A stretch of DNA of 64,000 nt from Lachnoclostridium sp. An14 (GCF_002160755.1 NZ_NFLE01000019.1:1-64000); one strand, 5' to 3'; positions 52,144-60,896 are shown, counted from the first letter of the stretch. The notes: generated by a model not told the origin, from the sequence alone. Numbers and translations: made by a program.

Positions 52144-52671
52144 GTGGGAGTGACCCACTTCTGCGTGATGGCGGCGAACTATCTGACTGCGGTGGCCGGA
52201 GAGCGGGCCGCGGTGCTGGAATGGAACGAAAGCGGCGCGATGGAGCGGATGGAGCTGGTGTGTACGGGAAAGGTGCGGCCGGAAAAGCCGTTCCAGGTGC
52301 TGGGGACGGATTACTACAAGGCGGCGGGAGCCAGGGAACTGGCGTCCTGCCTGGACAGATACCGGTATGTCCTCGTGGACTTCGGGGTGATCGGGGACAG
52401 GAACCGGGATGAATTTCTGCGCTGTGAAAGAAGGGTGCTGATCGGTTCATTTTGCGAATGGCAGCCGGGAGCGTTCTGGGAATATGTAAGACAGGGAAAG
52501 AGAGCAGACAGGAGCTGGGAGTGTGCGGCCGCCTTTGGCAGCGGCGAGACCAGAAGGGAAGTGAGCAGAGGGCTTAGAGTCCCTGTTTTGGAGATTCCGC
52601 TTTCAGCAGACGCGTTCACGGTGACGCCCGGCACCCTGGAATTTTTTCAAGCGTTCTTTTTGCGGCAGTGA
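52144..52671 (+). CDS. Second MinD-like P-loop-fold protein (start uncertain)
   Basis: A 175-residue open frame (from GTG 52144) related to the MinD-like half of the upstream kinase: VGVTHFCVMAANYL near the start and later VLVDFGVIGDRNRDEF. In-frame bases before the GTG encode GAGGACRG, completing a degenerate P-loop (GACRGVGVTH), so real coding probably starts near 52107. A GTG at 52107 is in another frame and would join if one G of the GGG at 52111-52113 were absent. This is either an unusual start or a frameshift. The P-loop lysine is missing, so it is probably not an ordinary ATPase. Function unknown; likely works with the kinase. Confidence 0.62.
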   Translation: MGVTHFCVMAANYLTAVAGERAAVLEWNESGAMERMELVCTGKVRPEKPFQVLGTDYYKAAGARELASCLDRYRYVLVDFGVIGDRNRDEFLRCERRVLIGSFCEWQPGAFWEYVRQGKRADRSWECAAAFGSGETRREVSRGLRVPVLEIPLSADAFTVTPGTLEFFQAFFLRQ

Positions 52672-52733
52672 ATGTGGATAACAGGTTGTCATGGAATCCT
52701 GCTTGTGGAAAACGCTGCGAAAAGGGAGGCCGT

Positions 52734-52967
52734 ATGAGAGGCAGAAGATTATTAAACGAAAAAGAACGTCAGATGTATCTGGAAGGTCTGAAACGGTATC
52801 ACAGAAAAGGGATACCCATCTACATTGACGACGAGGAGCTGGAGGAATCGGAATGGAGCCGTATTTTTGAGATCCAGGAGGACGGCAGCTTTTACATGAG
52901 CGACTATGTGGGGGCGGAAAGCGGGCAGCTGACGGAGATTCGGTTTGATAAGGTAAAATACAAATGA
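52734..52967 (+). CDS. Small protein of unknown function
   Basis: A 77-residue protein with no recognised domain. It is charged, with a basic N-terminal helix (LLNEKERQMYLEGLKRYHRK) and an acidic second half (IDDEELEESEWSRIFEIQED), and no signal peptide. AAAGGGAGGCCGT precedes the ATG at 52734, so the longer upstream frame is not needed. It follows the MinD-like gene by 62 bp and may belong to the kinase operon. A terminator follows at 53018. Confidence 0.72.
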   Translation: MRGRRLLNEKERQMYLEGLKRYHRKGIPIYIDDEELEESEWSRIFEIQEDGSFYMSDYVGAESGQLTEIRFDKVKYK

Positions 52968-53017
52968 TACAGAGCGTAAAAAGCCGTTATCAGCCTGGCT
53001 GTTTTGCGTAAACTCCT

Positions 53018-53054
53018 GCGGACGCCCGAAGGAAACAGGCCTCCGGGCGTCCGC
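53018..53054 (+). terminator. Terminator after the kinase gene group
   Basis: GCGGACGCCCG (53018-53028) pairs with CGGGCGTCCGC (53044-53054), a perfect 11-bp stem with only a weak AATAAAG tail. Confidence 0.7.
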
Positions 53055-53259
53055 AATAAAGATGGAACATAAGAGGCAGAGGGGTTCTGCTGTGGGAAAG
53101 GGTGCATGAGAGGGGAAAATGCTGTCCAAAGAATCGTGTGTGAGACGGGGAAAGATACGGATCTCTGCGGTTTTCCTTTCTGCGGCCTTTCCCATGGCGG
53201 AAAACCGGCTGGAGACTTTAAAAAGTAAAGAAAAATTAATGATTGAACCTCCTTTACCT

Positions 53260-53567
53260 ATGGTATAATGTGAACACTTGGCGAGGTATTTAACGAGCCT
53301 AGTGAGAACATATGCCTGTGCCCTTAATGAGGTAGTTCACGAATTTAGTGCACAGGTATAATGTGAACACTTGGCGAGGTATTGACGAGCCTAGTGAGAA
53401 CATATGCCTGTGCCCTTAATGAGGTATTTAACGAATTTAGTGCACAGGTATAATGTGAACACTTGGCGAGGTACTTAACGAGCCTAGTGAGAACATATGC
53501 CTGTGCACTTAATGAGGTAGTTCACGAATTTAGTGCACAGGTATAATGTGAACACTTGGCGAGGTAT
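53260..53567 (+). repeat. Tandem promoter/hairpin repeat array upstream of GH18 gene
   Basis: Three full units (53260-53352, 53353-53444, 53445-53537) and the start of a fourth, of 92-93 bp, related to the array at 32211-32490. TATAAT boxes recur at 53264, 53357, 53449 and 53542. Both hairpins of each unit keep their stems, while the loop bases between GAGGT and ACGA vary (ATTTA, AGTTC, ATTG, ACTTA). In the second hairpin CCTGTG pairs with CACAGG up to the next TATAAT box. The gene-free region 52968-53631 otherwise holds only the terminator at 53018 and no clear gene. Confidence 0.85.
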
Positions 53568-53631
53568 TTTCGCCAGCGTTATTTGCGGAGAAGATATTGA
53601 CAAGCGCATACTATTTTTGAAGGAGGAACGG

Positions 53632-55308
53632 ATGAAACGAGCAGCCAGAGCCGTATTTACGGTTATCATTGTCCTGATTCTCGCTGCCGCTGCGGTGGCA
53701 GGTGTCTGGATCGGGAGAAAATACATACCGTCCAAGGAGACGGCGGACATCTCGGAGCTGTTTCCGGCCCAGGGGAACCGGGTGTCCATTGTGTGGAACG
53801 ACGAGGTGCAGGAGGAGGAAGGGATCTATGAGGAAAACCAGATCTATCTGCCCCTGGAATGGGTAAACGATCATATTAATGAGAGATTTTACTGGGACAG
53901 CGGGGAGAAACTGCTGGTTTACGCCCTGCCGGATACCATTGTCTACGCGGACGAGGAGACCATGGGGAATAACGGCCATCTGCTTTTGGTAAAGGAGGAT
54001 GGGGTGTATCTATCCGCCGGTCTGGTTTCCAACTATACGAACATCCGGACCGTGTATTTTGACAGCCCTGCCGTCCACCAGAAGACAGAGGATGAAAAGG
54101 CGGCCCGGCGTATCTTTATCGACAGCGAGTGGGAGGAGCAGCAGGCCGCGGTGAGAGGAAAAGGCGCTCTCCGGGAGAAAGGCGGCGTGAAAAGCCCTGT
54201 GATCACTGAGGTGGCCTCTGGAACCGGTGTGAAGATTTTAGAGGAGATGGACAACTGGTCCTATGTGCGCACGGAGACGGGATTTATGGGCTATATTCAG
54301 AACTGGAGGCTGAAGGACAGGCAGAGCGTGGTCATGGACAGTGCCTTCCAGCCGCCGGTTTACGAGAGCCAGTCCATCGGCGAGCCGGTGCGCCTGGTAT
54401 GGCATCAGGTGACCAATCAGACGGCCAACGGAAAGTTTGACGAGATGTTTGCCGGTGTGGAGGGCGTCAATGTGGTGGCCCCCACCTGGTTTGCCCTCAC
54501 GGACAACGAGGGCAATTTCGACTCCCTGGCCAGCGCCGAGTATGTCCGCAAGGCCCATGACAAGGGACTTCAGGTCTGGGCGCTGCTGGACAATTTCAGT
54601 GGAAATGTGCAGACGGAGGTTCTGCTTTCCTCTACCTCCACCAGGAAGAAACTCATTGAGAATCTGATGGAGGAGGTGCTCCGGTACGGCATCGACGGGC
54701 TGAATCTGGATTTTGAGAGCCTGAAACCGGAGGCGGGAGTCCATTACATCCAGTTTATCCGGGAACTGTCCATTTCCTGCCGGAAGAACGGGATCATTTT
54801 GTCAGTGGACAATTACGTGCCCAGCGCCTATACGGAGTTTTACAACCGCAAAGAACAGGGCGTGGTGGCGGATTACGTGATCGTCATGTGCTACGACGAG
54901 CACTACGCGGGCGGAGAGATGGGGACGGTTTCCTCCCTGTCTTATGTAAAGAATGGGCTGGAGAATACCATGAAAGTGGTTCCAGAAGAAAAGGTAGTGG
55001 GTGCGCTCCCGTTTTATACCAGGATCTGGACGGTAAAAGACGGGGAGACCACGTCCAAGGCGGTGGGAATGACAGCAGCCCAGGAATGGATCGAAGAAAA
55101 CCATGTGAGCCTGGAATGGCTGGAGGAAGAAGGCCAGTATTACGGAGAGCTGGAAGGCGAGGACGGCAGCGTTCAGTACATCTGGATGGAGGACGCGAAG
55201 TCTCTGGCCTTAAAGTCGGAGGCCGTGGAGGAGAGCGGAGCTGGCGGCACGGCGTTCTGGAAACTGGGCTTTGAGCCGGATACCATCTGGGATGTGGTGG
55301 CTCCATGA
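53632..55308 (+). CDS. Glycoside hydrolase family 18 protein with SH3-like domain
   Basis: A 558-residue exported or membrane-anchored protein. Residues 7-27 are a hydrophobic signal/anchor helix. Residues 40-150 resemble a copper-amine-oxidase-N-like domain, about 185-235 an SH3 domain (SGTGVKILEEMDNWSYVRTE), and from about 245 a GH18 catalytic domain. The acid motif D-x-x-D-x-E is visible as DGLNLDFES near residues 356-363. Relatives include spore-wall and wall-lytic enzymes of the YaaH type. AAGGAGG precedes the ATG; upstream in-frame ATG lies inside the repeat array. It overlaps the next gene by 4 bp. Confidence 0.9.
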   Translation: MKRAARAVFTVIIVLILAAAAVAGVWIGRKYIPSKETADISELFPAQGNRVSIVWNDEVQEEEGIYEENQIYLPLEWVNDHINERFYWDSGEKLLVYALPDTIVYADEETMGNNGHLLLVKEDGVYLSAGLVSNYTNIRTVYFDSPAVHQKTEDEKAARRIFIDSEWEEQQAAVRGKGALREKGGVKSPVITEVASGTGVKILEEMDNWSYVRTETGFMGYIQNWRLKDRQSVVMDSAFQPPVYESQSIGEPVRLVWHQVTNQTANGKFDEMFAGVEGVNVVAPTWFALTDNEGNFDSLASAEYVRKAHDKGLQVWALLDNFSGNVQTEVLLSSTSTRKKLIENLMEEVLRYGIDGLNLDFESLKPEAGVHYIQFIRELSISCRKNGIILSVDNYVPSAYTEFYNRKEQGVVADYVIVMCYDEHYAGGEMGTVSSLSYVKNGLENTMKVVPEEKVVGALPFYTRIWTVKDGETTSKAVGMTAAQEWIEENHVSLEWLEEEGQYYGELEGEDGSVQYIWMEDAKSLALKSEAVEESGAGGTAFWKLGFEPDTIWDVVAP

Positions 55309-56735
55309 GAAAGGGACGGAAATGGGGCTGTGCCCTGAGTCTGGCGGCGGTGCTGGCCCTGGCGGCGGCGCTGGGCGGCTGTTCTCCCAGGGAGGAGACT
55401 GGCGGCAGCGAGGCGGTGACGGTGGAGGAAGTGACAATCCCGCCGGAAACCTTTCCGCCAGCGGAAACGGAGACGGTGGAGGTCCCGCCAGAGACGGAAA
55501 CAGAAATGGAGGAGCGGGAACCGGGCTTTGAGAAACGGATCATTCTGGGTTCCGACATTCACTATCTGTCCCCTGATTTGACGGATTACGGAGAGGCGTT
55601 TCAGTATGATGTGGACCACGGGGACGGGCGCCTGGTCACCTACATTGATCAGATTACAGACGCGTTTCTGGAGGAAGTGGTGGAAAACGCTCCGGATGTG
55701 CTGATTCTCTGCGGAGATCTGAGCACTAATGGAGAGCGGAAAAGCCATCTGGAATTCGCGGAAAAGCTGCGCCGGGTGGAGGACGCCGGGATTCCGGTGG
55801 TGGTGATACCCGGAAACCACGACATCAATAATCACCACGCCTGCGGCTATCGGGGAAGTGAAAAGTATCCGGTGGAACGGACTTCTCCGGAGGATTTCCG
55901 GGAGATTTACCGGGAATTTGGATACGACGAGGCGGTGAGTGAGGATGAGACAACGCTCAGCTACGTCTACCAGCTGGATCCCATGACCAGACTGCTCATG
56001 CTGGACACCTGTCAGTACCGCCAAGGCTATGCCCAGGTGGGAGGGGCGATTCTCACGGAGACCTATGACTGGATTGAGGAGCAGCTGGAGGCGGCCTGGG
56101 AGGAAGGGATGAATGTGATCCCGGTGGCCCACCACAATCTGCTGGAGGAGAGCGAGGTTTATACCGTGGACTGCACCATTGAGCACAGCGAACAGCTGGT
56201 GGAAATCCTGGCGGCCTGGAATATCAACATTTTTCTCAGCGGCCACCTTCACGTGCAGCACTGGATGGAGGAGGAAGACAACAATCTCTACGAGATCGTC
56301 ACCAGCTCCATGACTACGCCGGACTGCCGGTACGGGTTTCTCACGTACAGGGATGACTGCAGCTTTTCTTATCATACGAAGGAGCTGGATGTGGAAGGCT
56401 GGGCCAGGAAGAACGGCCGGACGGAGGAGGAACTGCTCCATTTCAACGATTTCCGGGAACCGTTTCTGGAGCAGGTGTTTAAAAATGACGCTTACGGTGT
56501 TTTGCAGCACATGGAGGAGATCACAGAGGAGGAACGGCTGCTCATGTGCGATTATTACGCGCGCCTGAATTATAAATATTATCAGGGAAAGGCGGTGGAA
56601 ATCCGGGAGGATGCCCTGGTGGATGAGGCGTATGCCCTCTGGGATTCCAAGGGATATATCACGGTCCTTCGGGATTACGTGGTTTCCATATTAAATGACG
56701 CGGACAGAGATTATAACAGATTGGAAGTAGAATAA
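55305..56735 (+). CDS. Metallophosphoesterase lipoprotein
   Basis: A 476-residue calcineurin-like phosphoesterase. A lipoprotein signal ends in LGGC (Cys near residue 27), followed by a Thr/Pro/Glu-rich linker. The metal-site motifs are all present: GSDIHYL, CGDLSTNGE, PGNHDINN, VAHHNLL and SGHLHVQ. It should act outside the membrane on a phosphoester or nucleotide. It overlaps the GH18 gene by 4 bp (ATGA), so the two are co-expressed, perhaps in wall turnover or nutrient recovery. A terminator follows. Confidence 0.92.
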   Translation: MRKGRKWGCALSLAAVLALAAALGGCSPREETGGSEAVTVEEVTIPPETFPPAETETVEVPPETETEMEEREPGFEKRIILGSDIHYLSPDLTDYGEAFQYDVDHGDGRLVTYIDQITDAFLEEVVENAPDVLILCGDLSTNGERKSHLEFAEKLRRVEDAGIPVVVIPGNHDINNHHACGYRGSEKYPVERTSPEDFREIYREFGYDEAVSEDETTLSYVYQLDPMTRLLMLDTCQYRQGYAQVGGAILTETYDWIEEQLEAAWEEGMNVIPVAHHNLLEESEVYTVDCTIEHSEQLVEILAAWNINIFLSGHLHVQHWMEEEDNNLYEIVTSSMTTPDCRYGFLTYRDDCSFSYHTKELDVEGWARKNGRTEEELLHFNDFREPFLEQVFKNDAYGVLQHMEEITEEERLLMCDYYARLNYKYYQGKAVEIREDALVDEAYALWDSKGYITVLRDYVVSILNDADRDYNRLEVE

Positions 56736-56746
56736 TAGCCGCAGGC

Positions 56747-56797
56747 GGGCGCTGGACGGCGTGGGGATTGACCACGGCCGTTTCCGGCGCCTTTTTT
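56747..56797 (+). terminator. Terminator after the phosphoesterase gene
   Basis: GGCGCTGGACGGC pairs imperfectly with GCCGTTTCCGGCGCC and is followed by six T residues (56792-56797). Confidence 0.75.
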
Positions 56798-56798
56798 G

Positions 56799-56935
56799 TC
56801 GCGGGAAACGGCGCTCCTTATGACACAAAGCTACCGGCGGAGGCGTGTTTCGCGCAGGCGAAGATAGCCGCGACGCAGCCGCGCCGTCCCGGCGCGCGCG
56901 TGCTCTGTGGCGCACGTTTTTTCCACGTCTTTTTG
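56799..56935 (+). repeat. Dispersed palindromic element, copy C
   Basis: Starts GCGGGAAACGGCGCTCC, TTATG, and CAAAGCTACCGGCGG, resembling the opening of the element at 61756, and ends with CGTGC/GCACG plus TTTTTT near 56899-56922, resembling the ends of copies A and B. The match to A and B is weaker than theirs to each other. Confidence 0.5.
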
Positions 56936-57026
56936 GTGCGCTGAAAGGGGAGGCTGGGGAATCTGGCGGATCCGGTTCTAAGGGGCGGCAGCGGCGGCAT
57001 AGAATATTTACGGAAGGGGTGATCGC

Positions 57027-59384
57027 TTGTCTAATTATAGGAGACTGATTTCATATATCTACGCGTATGAAGGCGCTGTAAAAGGGAAAAATATCGGTTT
57101 CGCGAAACTGGAGGCCAGAAACGGGCAGTGCAGAATCAGCGTCAGTGTAAAAAAGGTTTACGTAGGAGGAAACGATTTGGGAGTTTATCTGCTGTCCGCA
57201 GGCGGGGAAATCCTCCTGGGAAAGATCTTTATCCGCTCCGGTGCCGGGGAATTTCGCACTGCGGTCAAGGTGGACAATGTGGAGGAGAGCGGGAAAACTC
57301 TGGACAGCTGCTATGGCCTGACCATCCACGATGTGCAGGACAGCTGGCGGGCCTACACTACCATCTGGGATGACGCTGTTGCCCAGGACTCGGAGGATAC
57401 GGTGGCCTATGCGGCGGAGATTGAGCTGGCGGGGGTGACCTCCGAAAACCTGCGCAGAGAAGGAAAGCAGGAGGAAAGGGAAAACGAAGGAGGCAGGGCT
57501 GTCACACCGTTTCAGCTGCTGCAGGCTCCGCCGCCGCAGATTACGGCGGATTTTGAGAGCTCCGGGGCCATTGTTCCCGCTGGGAGGATGGAGCCGGATG
57601 CTTTGTCTGGAGGGGAAAGCGGCGCAGATGGCTCTGCCGGAGAAATGAGCCGGGAGGAATCGCTGGAAACGGGAGCGGCCGGAGCGAGGGAAACGGTCAG
57701 AGCTGCCAGGACGGCGGAAATGGCCGGAACCGGTGAACTAGTTTCAGAGAAAAATGATGTGGAACGGCCGTGGGAGAGTGGCCGGCAGACGGAAGGCCAG
57801 GCTCCGGAACGGTGGGGATTTGGAGAAAATGGGCGGGAAGGAACAAACGGCGCGGAAACGCCGGGGCAGATAGGAAAAGATTCTCCCGTATCCAGATATA
57901 TGTCGGGAACGGGCTCCGTCCGTGAGGAAATCAGCCGTTTTCGCGGCACCGGCCCCCGTGCCGGTTTTCCCAGGTGGAGAGGCGGTATGCCGGGAGGAAC
58001 GGGAATGGGGATGTCCAGCCGTCCAGGAGCGGCCGGAGGAACCTGGACGGGAACGGTCGGAACGGCGGAGCGGGAAAACGCAGGCTCCGGTTCCGGAACG
58101 GCAGTGGAAATGAGAGGCGCCGGGGGAGCAGGAACGGCAGGAGCCGTGGCAGCGGAACCGGCTGGCGGTGGAGCGTCCAGCCCTTCCGCCAGAGCGATTT
58201 TGTGGAACGCAGCTACCGGAATGATGAGAAACCGGCGGGAAACAGCTGCTGTCCAGAACCCAAACCGCCAGGCGTGGATGCCGTTGGAGCTGTCGGCGGG
58301 AATGCCCTGTGTACAGCCGGAGCCGCCTATGCCCGCGCCGGGGATAGGGCCAACGATGCCGATGCCGGGGACGCAGCCAGAACTGCCGCCGCAGTGGCCG
58401 GGAGCGCAGCCGGAAATACCGTCGCCGCAGCCAGGGAACCAGCAGGAACTTCAGCCGCCGCCGGGAGCGCAGCCGGAACTGCCGTCACAGCAGCCAGGGA
58501 ACCAGCCGGAACTCCAACCGCCGCAGTGGCCGGGGGCGCAGCCAGAACTACCGTCGCCGCAGCCGGAAACAGGACCGGAATTTCCCCTTCCATCACCGGA
58601 ATTTCAGCCGGAAATGCCGTCCCTGCAGCTGGAGATGCCCCAACCACCCAGACGGACAATATTTGTGCCGCCGTCAGCCCCGCCAGCTCCTCCGGAACTC
58701 CAGCCAGCCGCCGCGGCTGCGGGAGAAACTGCCGCCCCAAACATGGCAAATCCCGGCATAACCGCCGCCGGTTCAGCCGGTTTGGCGGAAATCGCGGAAA
58801 ATCAAAATCCGGGGATCGGAATTTTCGGAATGCCAGGAACTTCTGGAACGCCCGAAACCCCAGCGGTTTCAGGCCCGGCCGTTTCAGCCGGAACCTCCGC
58901 CTCCCGGGAGACGCCGGAAGTTCCCATTTCCCCTCAGCCGGCCCAGGAAGTTTCCCTTCCTGACGAGCCGGAGGAAGACCCGGAGAGCGGGGCGTCCTTA
59001 GACCCGGAGATAAGCGCCGAGGCAGTGTGGAGCAGTTTTCGGAAACAATACCCGAAAATCGACGCGTTCGACTACGAAAACGGCTGTGAAATTCTAAAAA
59101 TCCGCCCCCAGGACATCGGCCTTCTCCCCCGGGAAAACTGGACCTACGGAAATAACAGCTTTCTTCTCCACGGATACTACAATTACCGTTGCCTGATCCT
59201 GGTGCGCTTAAATAACCCGGGCGGCCGCGCCCGTTTCCTCTTAGGCGTGCCCGGCCACTATTTCAGCAACGAAAAATACATGGCCTCCATGTTTGGGTTT
59301 CCCCATTTCGTGCTGTCAAAAAAACAGCCGTTGGAAAACGGCCGTTTTGGCTACTGGTACACCGACGTACGGCTGGGCCAGTGA
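57027..59384 (+). CDS. Large proline-rich protein with C-terminal DUF6128-like domain
   Basis: A 785-residue protein. Residues 1-140 are a conserved-looking globular domain (RRLISYIYAYEGAVKGKNIG). Residues 150-420 are low-complexity Gly/Ala/Glu-rich, and about 420-545 contains Pro/Gln/Glu repeats such as QPELPSPQP and GAQPELP. The last 125 residues are a second conserved-looking domain (VWSSFRKQYPKIDAFDYENG to GRFGYWYTDVRLG), matching what I know as DUF6128, common in Lachnospiraceae. No signal peptide is visible. Translation starts at a TTG behind GGAAGGGG. Function unknown; the design resembles a scaffold with two binding ends. Confidence 0.82.
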   Translation: MSNYRRLISYIYAYEGAVKGKNIGFAKLEARNGQCRISVSVKKVYVGGNDLGVYLLSAGGEILLGKIFIRSGAGEFRTAVKVDNVEESGKTLDSCYGLTIHDVQDSWRAYTTIWDDAVAQDSEDTVAYAAEIELAGVTSENLRREGKQEERENEGGRAVTPFQLLQAPPPQITADFESSGAIVPAGRMEPDALSGGESGADGSAGEMSREESLETGAAGARETVRAARTAEMAGTGELVSEKNDVERPWESGRQTEGQAPERWGFGENGREGTNGAETPGQIGKDSPVSRYMSGTGSVREEISRFRGTGPRAGFPRWRGGMPGGTGMGMSSRPGAAGGTWTGTVGTAERENAGSGSGTAVEMRGAGGAGTAGAVAAEPAGGGASSPSARAILWNAATGMMRNRRETAAVQNPNRQAWMPLELSAGMPCVQPEPPMPAPGIGPTMPMPGTQPELPPQWPGAQPEIPSPQPGNQQELQPPPGAQPELPSQQPGNQPELQPPQWPGAQPELPSPQPETGPEFPLPSPEFQPEMPSLQLEMPQPPRRTIFVPPSAPPAPPELQPAAAAAGETAAPNMANPGITAAGSAGLAEIAENQNPGIGIFGMPGTSGTPETPAVSGPAVSAGTSASRETPEVPISPQPAQEVSLPDEPEEDPESGASLDPEISAEAVWSSFRKQYPKIDAFDYENGCEILKIRPQDIGLLPRENWTYGNNSFLLHGYYNYRCLILVRLNNPGGRARFLLGVPGHYFSNEKYMASMFGFPHFVLSKKQPLENGRFGYWYTDVRLGQ

Positions 59385-59472
59385 TGTTTCATGCCGCGCC
59401 GGAACGCGGCCGTCCCGCCGGCCATTTTCTCTGCGGGAGCGCCTTTCCGCCGGAAATGATTCCGGCCAGCCG

Positions 59473-60168
59473 TCAGTAATCTACGCCCCGCAGGCAGACT
59501 TCCCCTACATAAGGCCGGACGATGTCCGCGAAGGCCAGCAGCTCCTCCCTGCGAAAGCCGGAGAAACCAGGGAACAGGACGCGGTCCGATTCCACGTAAT
59601 TCTGGATGAAATACCGCTCCGCTCCCTGGAGCCAGCGGCCAATGGCCTCAAAATCCTCCTCCGTGTGCAGCCCCTTTACGGCAGTGGTGCGGAATTCGTA
59701 AGGCACGCCGCAGGAGCGGACAAAGGAAATGCTCTCAGAAATGGTGTCGGTGTTAATATTCGGCACCCCGGCCACCATTCCGTAATTTTCCGGGCTGGAT
59801 TTGATGTCCATGGCGATGTAGTCCAGCAGCCCTTCGGAGCAAAGCCGTTTTACCACGTCGGGACGATAGCCGTTGGTATCCAGTTTCACCAGAAGGCCAA
59901 GCTCCCGGATGCGCCGGATGAGAATTTCCAGATCGGGAGACAGGGTCGGCTCGCCGCCGGTGATGCAGACGCCCTCTAGCAGGGATGCCCGGCGTTTCAG
60001 CACGTCTAAAACCTCATCCATGGTACACTGTTCCTCGGCGTCCTCTGTCAGCAGCTCCGCGTTGTGGCAGAAGGGGCACCGGAAATTGCAGAGCCCTAAA
60101 AATATGGTCGCGGCCACGTGGCCGGGATAGTCCAGCAAAGTTGTTTTCTGAAATCCGCAAATCTTCAT
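59473..60168 (-). CDS. nrdG: Anaerobic ribonucleotide reductase activating protein-like radical SAM enzyme
   Basis: A 231-residue radical SAM activase. The cluster motif is CNFRCPFCHN (CxxxCxxC), followed by GVCITGGEPTL and DTNGY. It begins KICGFQKTTLLDYPGHVAATIF, the start of the NrdG2/PFL-activase-like branch usually annotated as anaerobic ribonucleoside-triphosphate reductase activating protein. The reductase itself (NrdD) is not in the window. The gene reads opposite to its neighbours and the start at 60168 follows GGACGG. It is distinct from PflA at 35157. Confidence 0.85.
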   Translation of the reverse strand: MKICGFQKTTLLDYPGHVAATIFLGLCNFRCPFCHNAELLTEDAEEQCTMDEVLDVLKRRASLLEGVCITGGEPTLSPDLEILIRRIRELGLLVKLDTNGYRPDVVKRLCSEGLLDYIAMDIKSSPENYGMVAGVPNINTDTISESISFVRSCGVPYEFRTTAVKGLHTEEDFEAIGRWLQGAERYFIQNYVESDRVLFPGFSGFRREELLAFADIVRPYVGEVCLRGVDY

Positions 60169-60321
60169 TTTTCCGTCCAATCTTTCTCTTTTTTTGATTT
60201 TCCTATATAATGATACCAGAGTCAAAAGATTGGAAATCCGATGCAAGCTTGCTTGCAAGAGAGTTTTCGACCTTAGGACCTCAACATCATATAATAGCAT
60301 CAGATATATCATAACATCAAA

Positions 60322-60383
60322 GCCGGGCCATTTCCATAGCCGGGAGAGAAAATCCCCGGCTGTAGCGGAAATGTCCGCCCGGC
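60322..60383 (+). ncRNA. Candidate structured RNA upstream of tadA
   Basis: GCCGGGC (60322-60328) pairs with GCCCGGC (60377-60383), ATTTCC (60330-60335) with GGAAAT (60367-60372), and AGCCGGG (60338-60344) with CCCGGCT (60355-60361) around a 10-nt loop. It forms one long, interrupted stem 30 bp before the tadA start. No known class recognised; no T-run follows, so it is not a simple terminator. Confidence 0.4.
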
Positions 60384-60413
60384 AAATTCCAATGAACAGG
60401 AGAAATCATCGCC

Positions 60414-60896
60414 ATGGTGAAAATCGCGTTGTCACCCGAAGAAAAATATATGAAGGAAGCCATTCGTCAGGCGAGAAAGGCGGAGGCGCTGGGGGAGGTG
60501 CCCATCGGCTGCGTGATCGAATATGAGGGAAAGATCATCGGCCGCGGCTATAACCGCCGCATGACCGACAAAACCACTCTGGCCCACGCGGAAATTGCCG
60601 CCATAAAAAAAGCGTGCCGCGCCATGGGAGACTGGCGGCTGGAGGGCTGCACCATGTATGTGACCCTGGAACCGTGCCCCATGTGCGCCGGAGCCATCGT
60701 CCAGGCCCGGATTCCCAAGGTGGTCATCGGCTGCATGAACCCCAAAGCCGGCTGCGCTGGATCTGTCGTAGACCTGCTCCACCAGGACGGATTTAACCAC
60801 CAGGTAGAAACGGAGGTAGGTGTGATGGGCGAGGAGTGTTCCAGAATGTTGAAGGAGTTTTTTCGGGAGCTGCGGAGGAAAGGGAAAAAGAAATAG
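60414..60896 (+). CDS. tadA: tRNA-specific adenosine deaminase
   Basis: A 160-residue zinc-dependent deaminase that converts adenosine 34 of tRNA-Arg(ACG) to inosine. The HAE motif lies in TLAHAEIAAI and the zinc cysteines in LEPCPMCAGAI, both intact. KYMKEAIRQARKAEALGEVP is the typical first helix. It ends in a basic tail (RRKGKKK). The start follows AACAGGAGAAATCATCGCC. A folded RNA candidate precedes it; no SRP RNA or dnaX gene is adjacent as in some other Firmicutes. Confidence 0.95.
   Translation: MVKIALSPEEKYMKEAIRQARKAEALGEVPIGCVIEYEGKIIGRGYNRRMTDKTTLAHAEIAAIKKACRAMGDWRLEGCTMYVTLEPCPMCAGAIVQARIPKVVIGCMNPKAGCAGSVVDLLHQDGFNHQVETEVGVMGEECSRMLKEFFRELRRKGKKK

Noticed and set aside
55173-56510. 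Leftward open frame of 445 codons
   Set aside because: Antisense shadow of the metallophosphoesterase gene, which has all five metal motifs on the plus strand.
57974-58963. Rightward open frame of 329 codons rich in Ala and Gly
   Set aside because: Lies in another frame of the low-complexity part of the DUF6128-like gene; openness comes from the GC-rich repeat.
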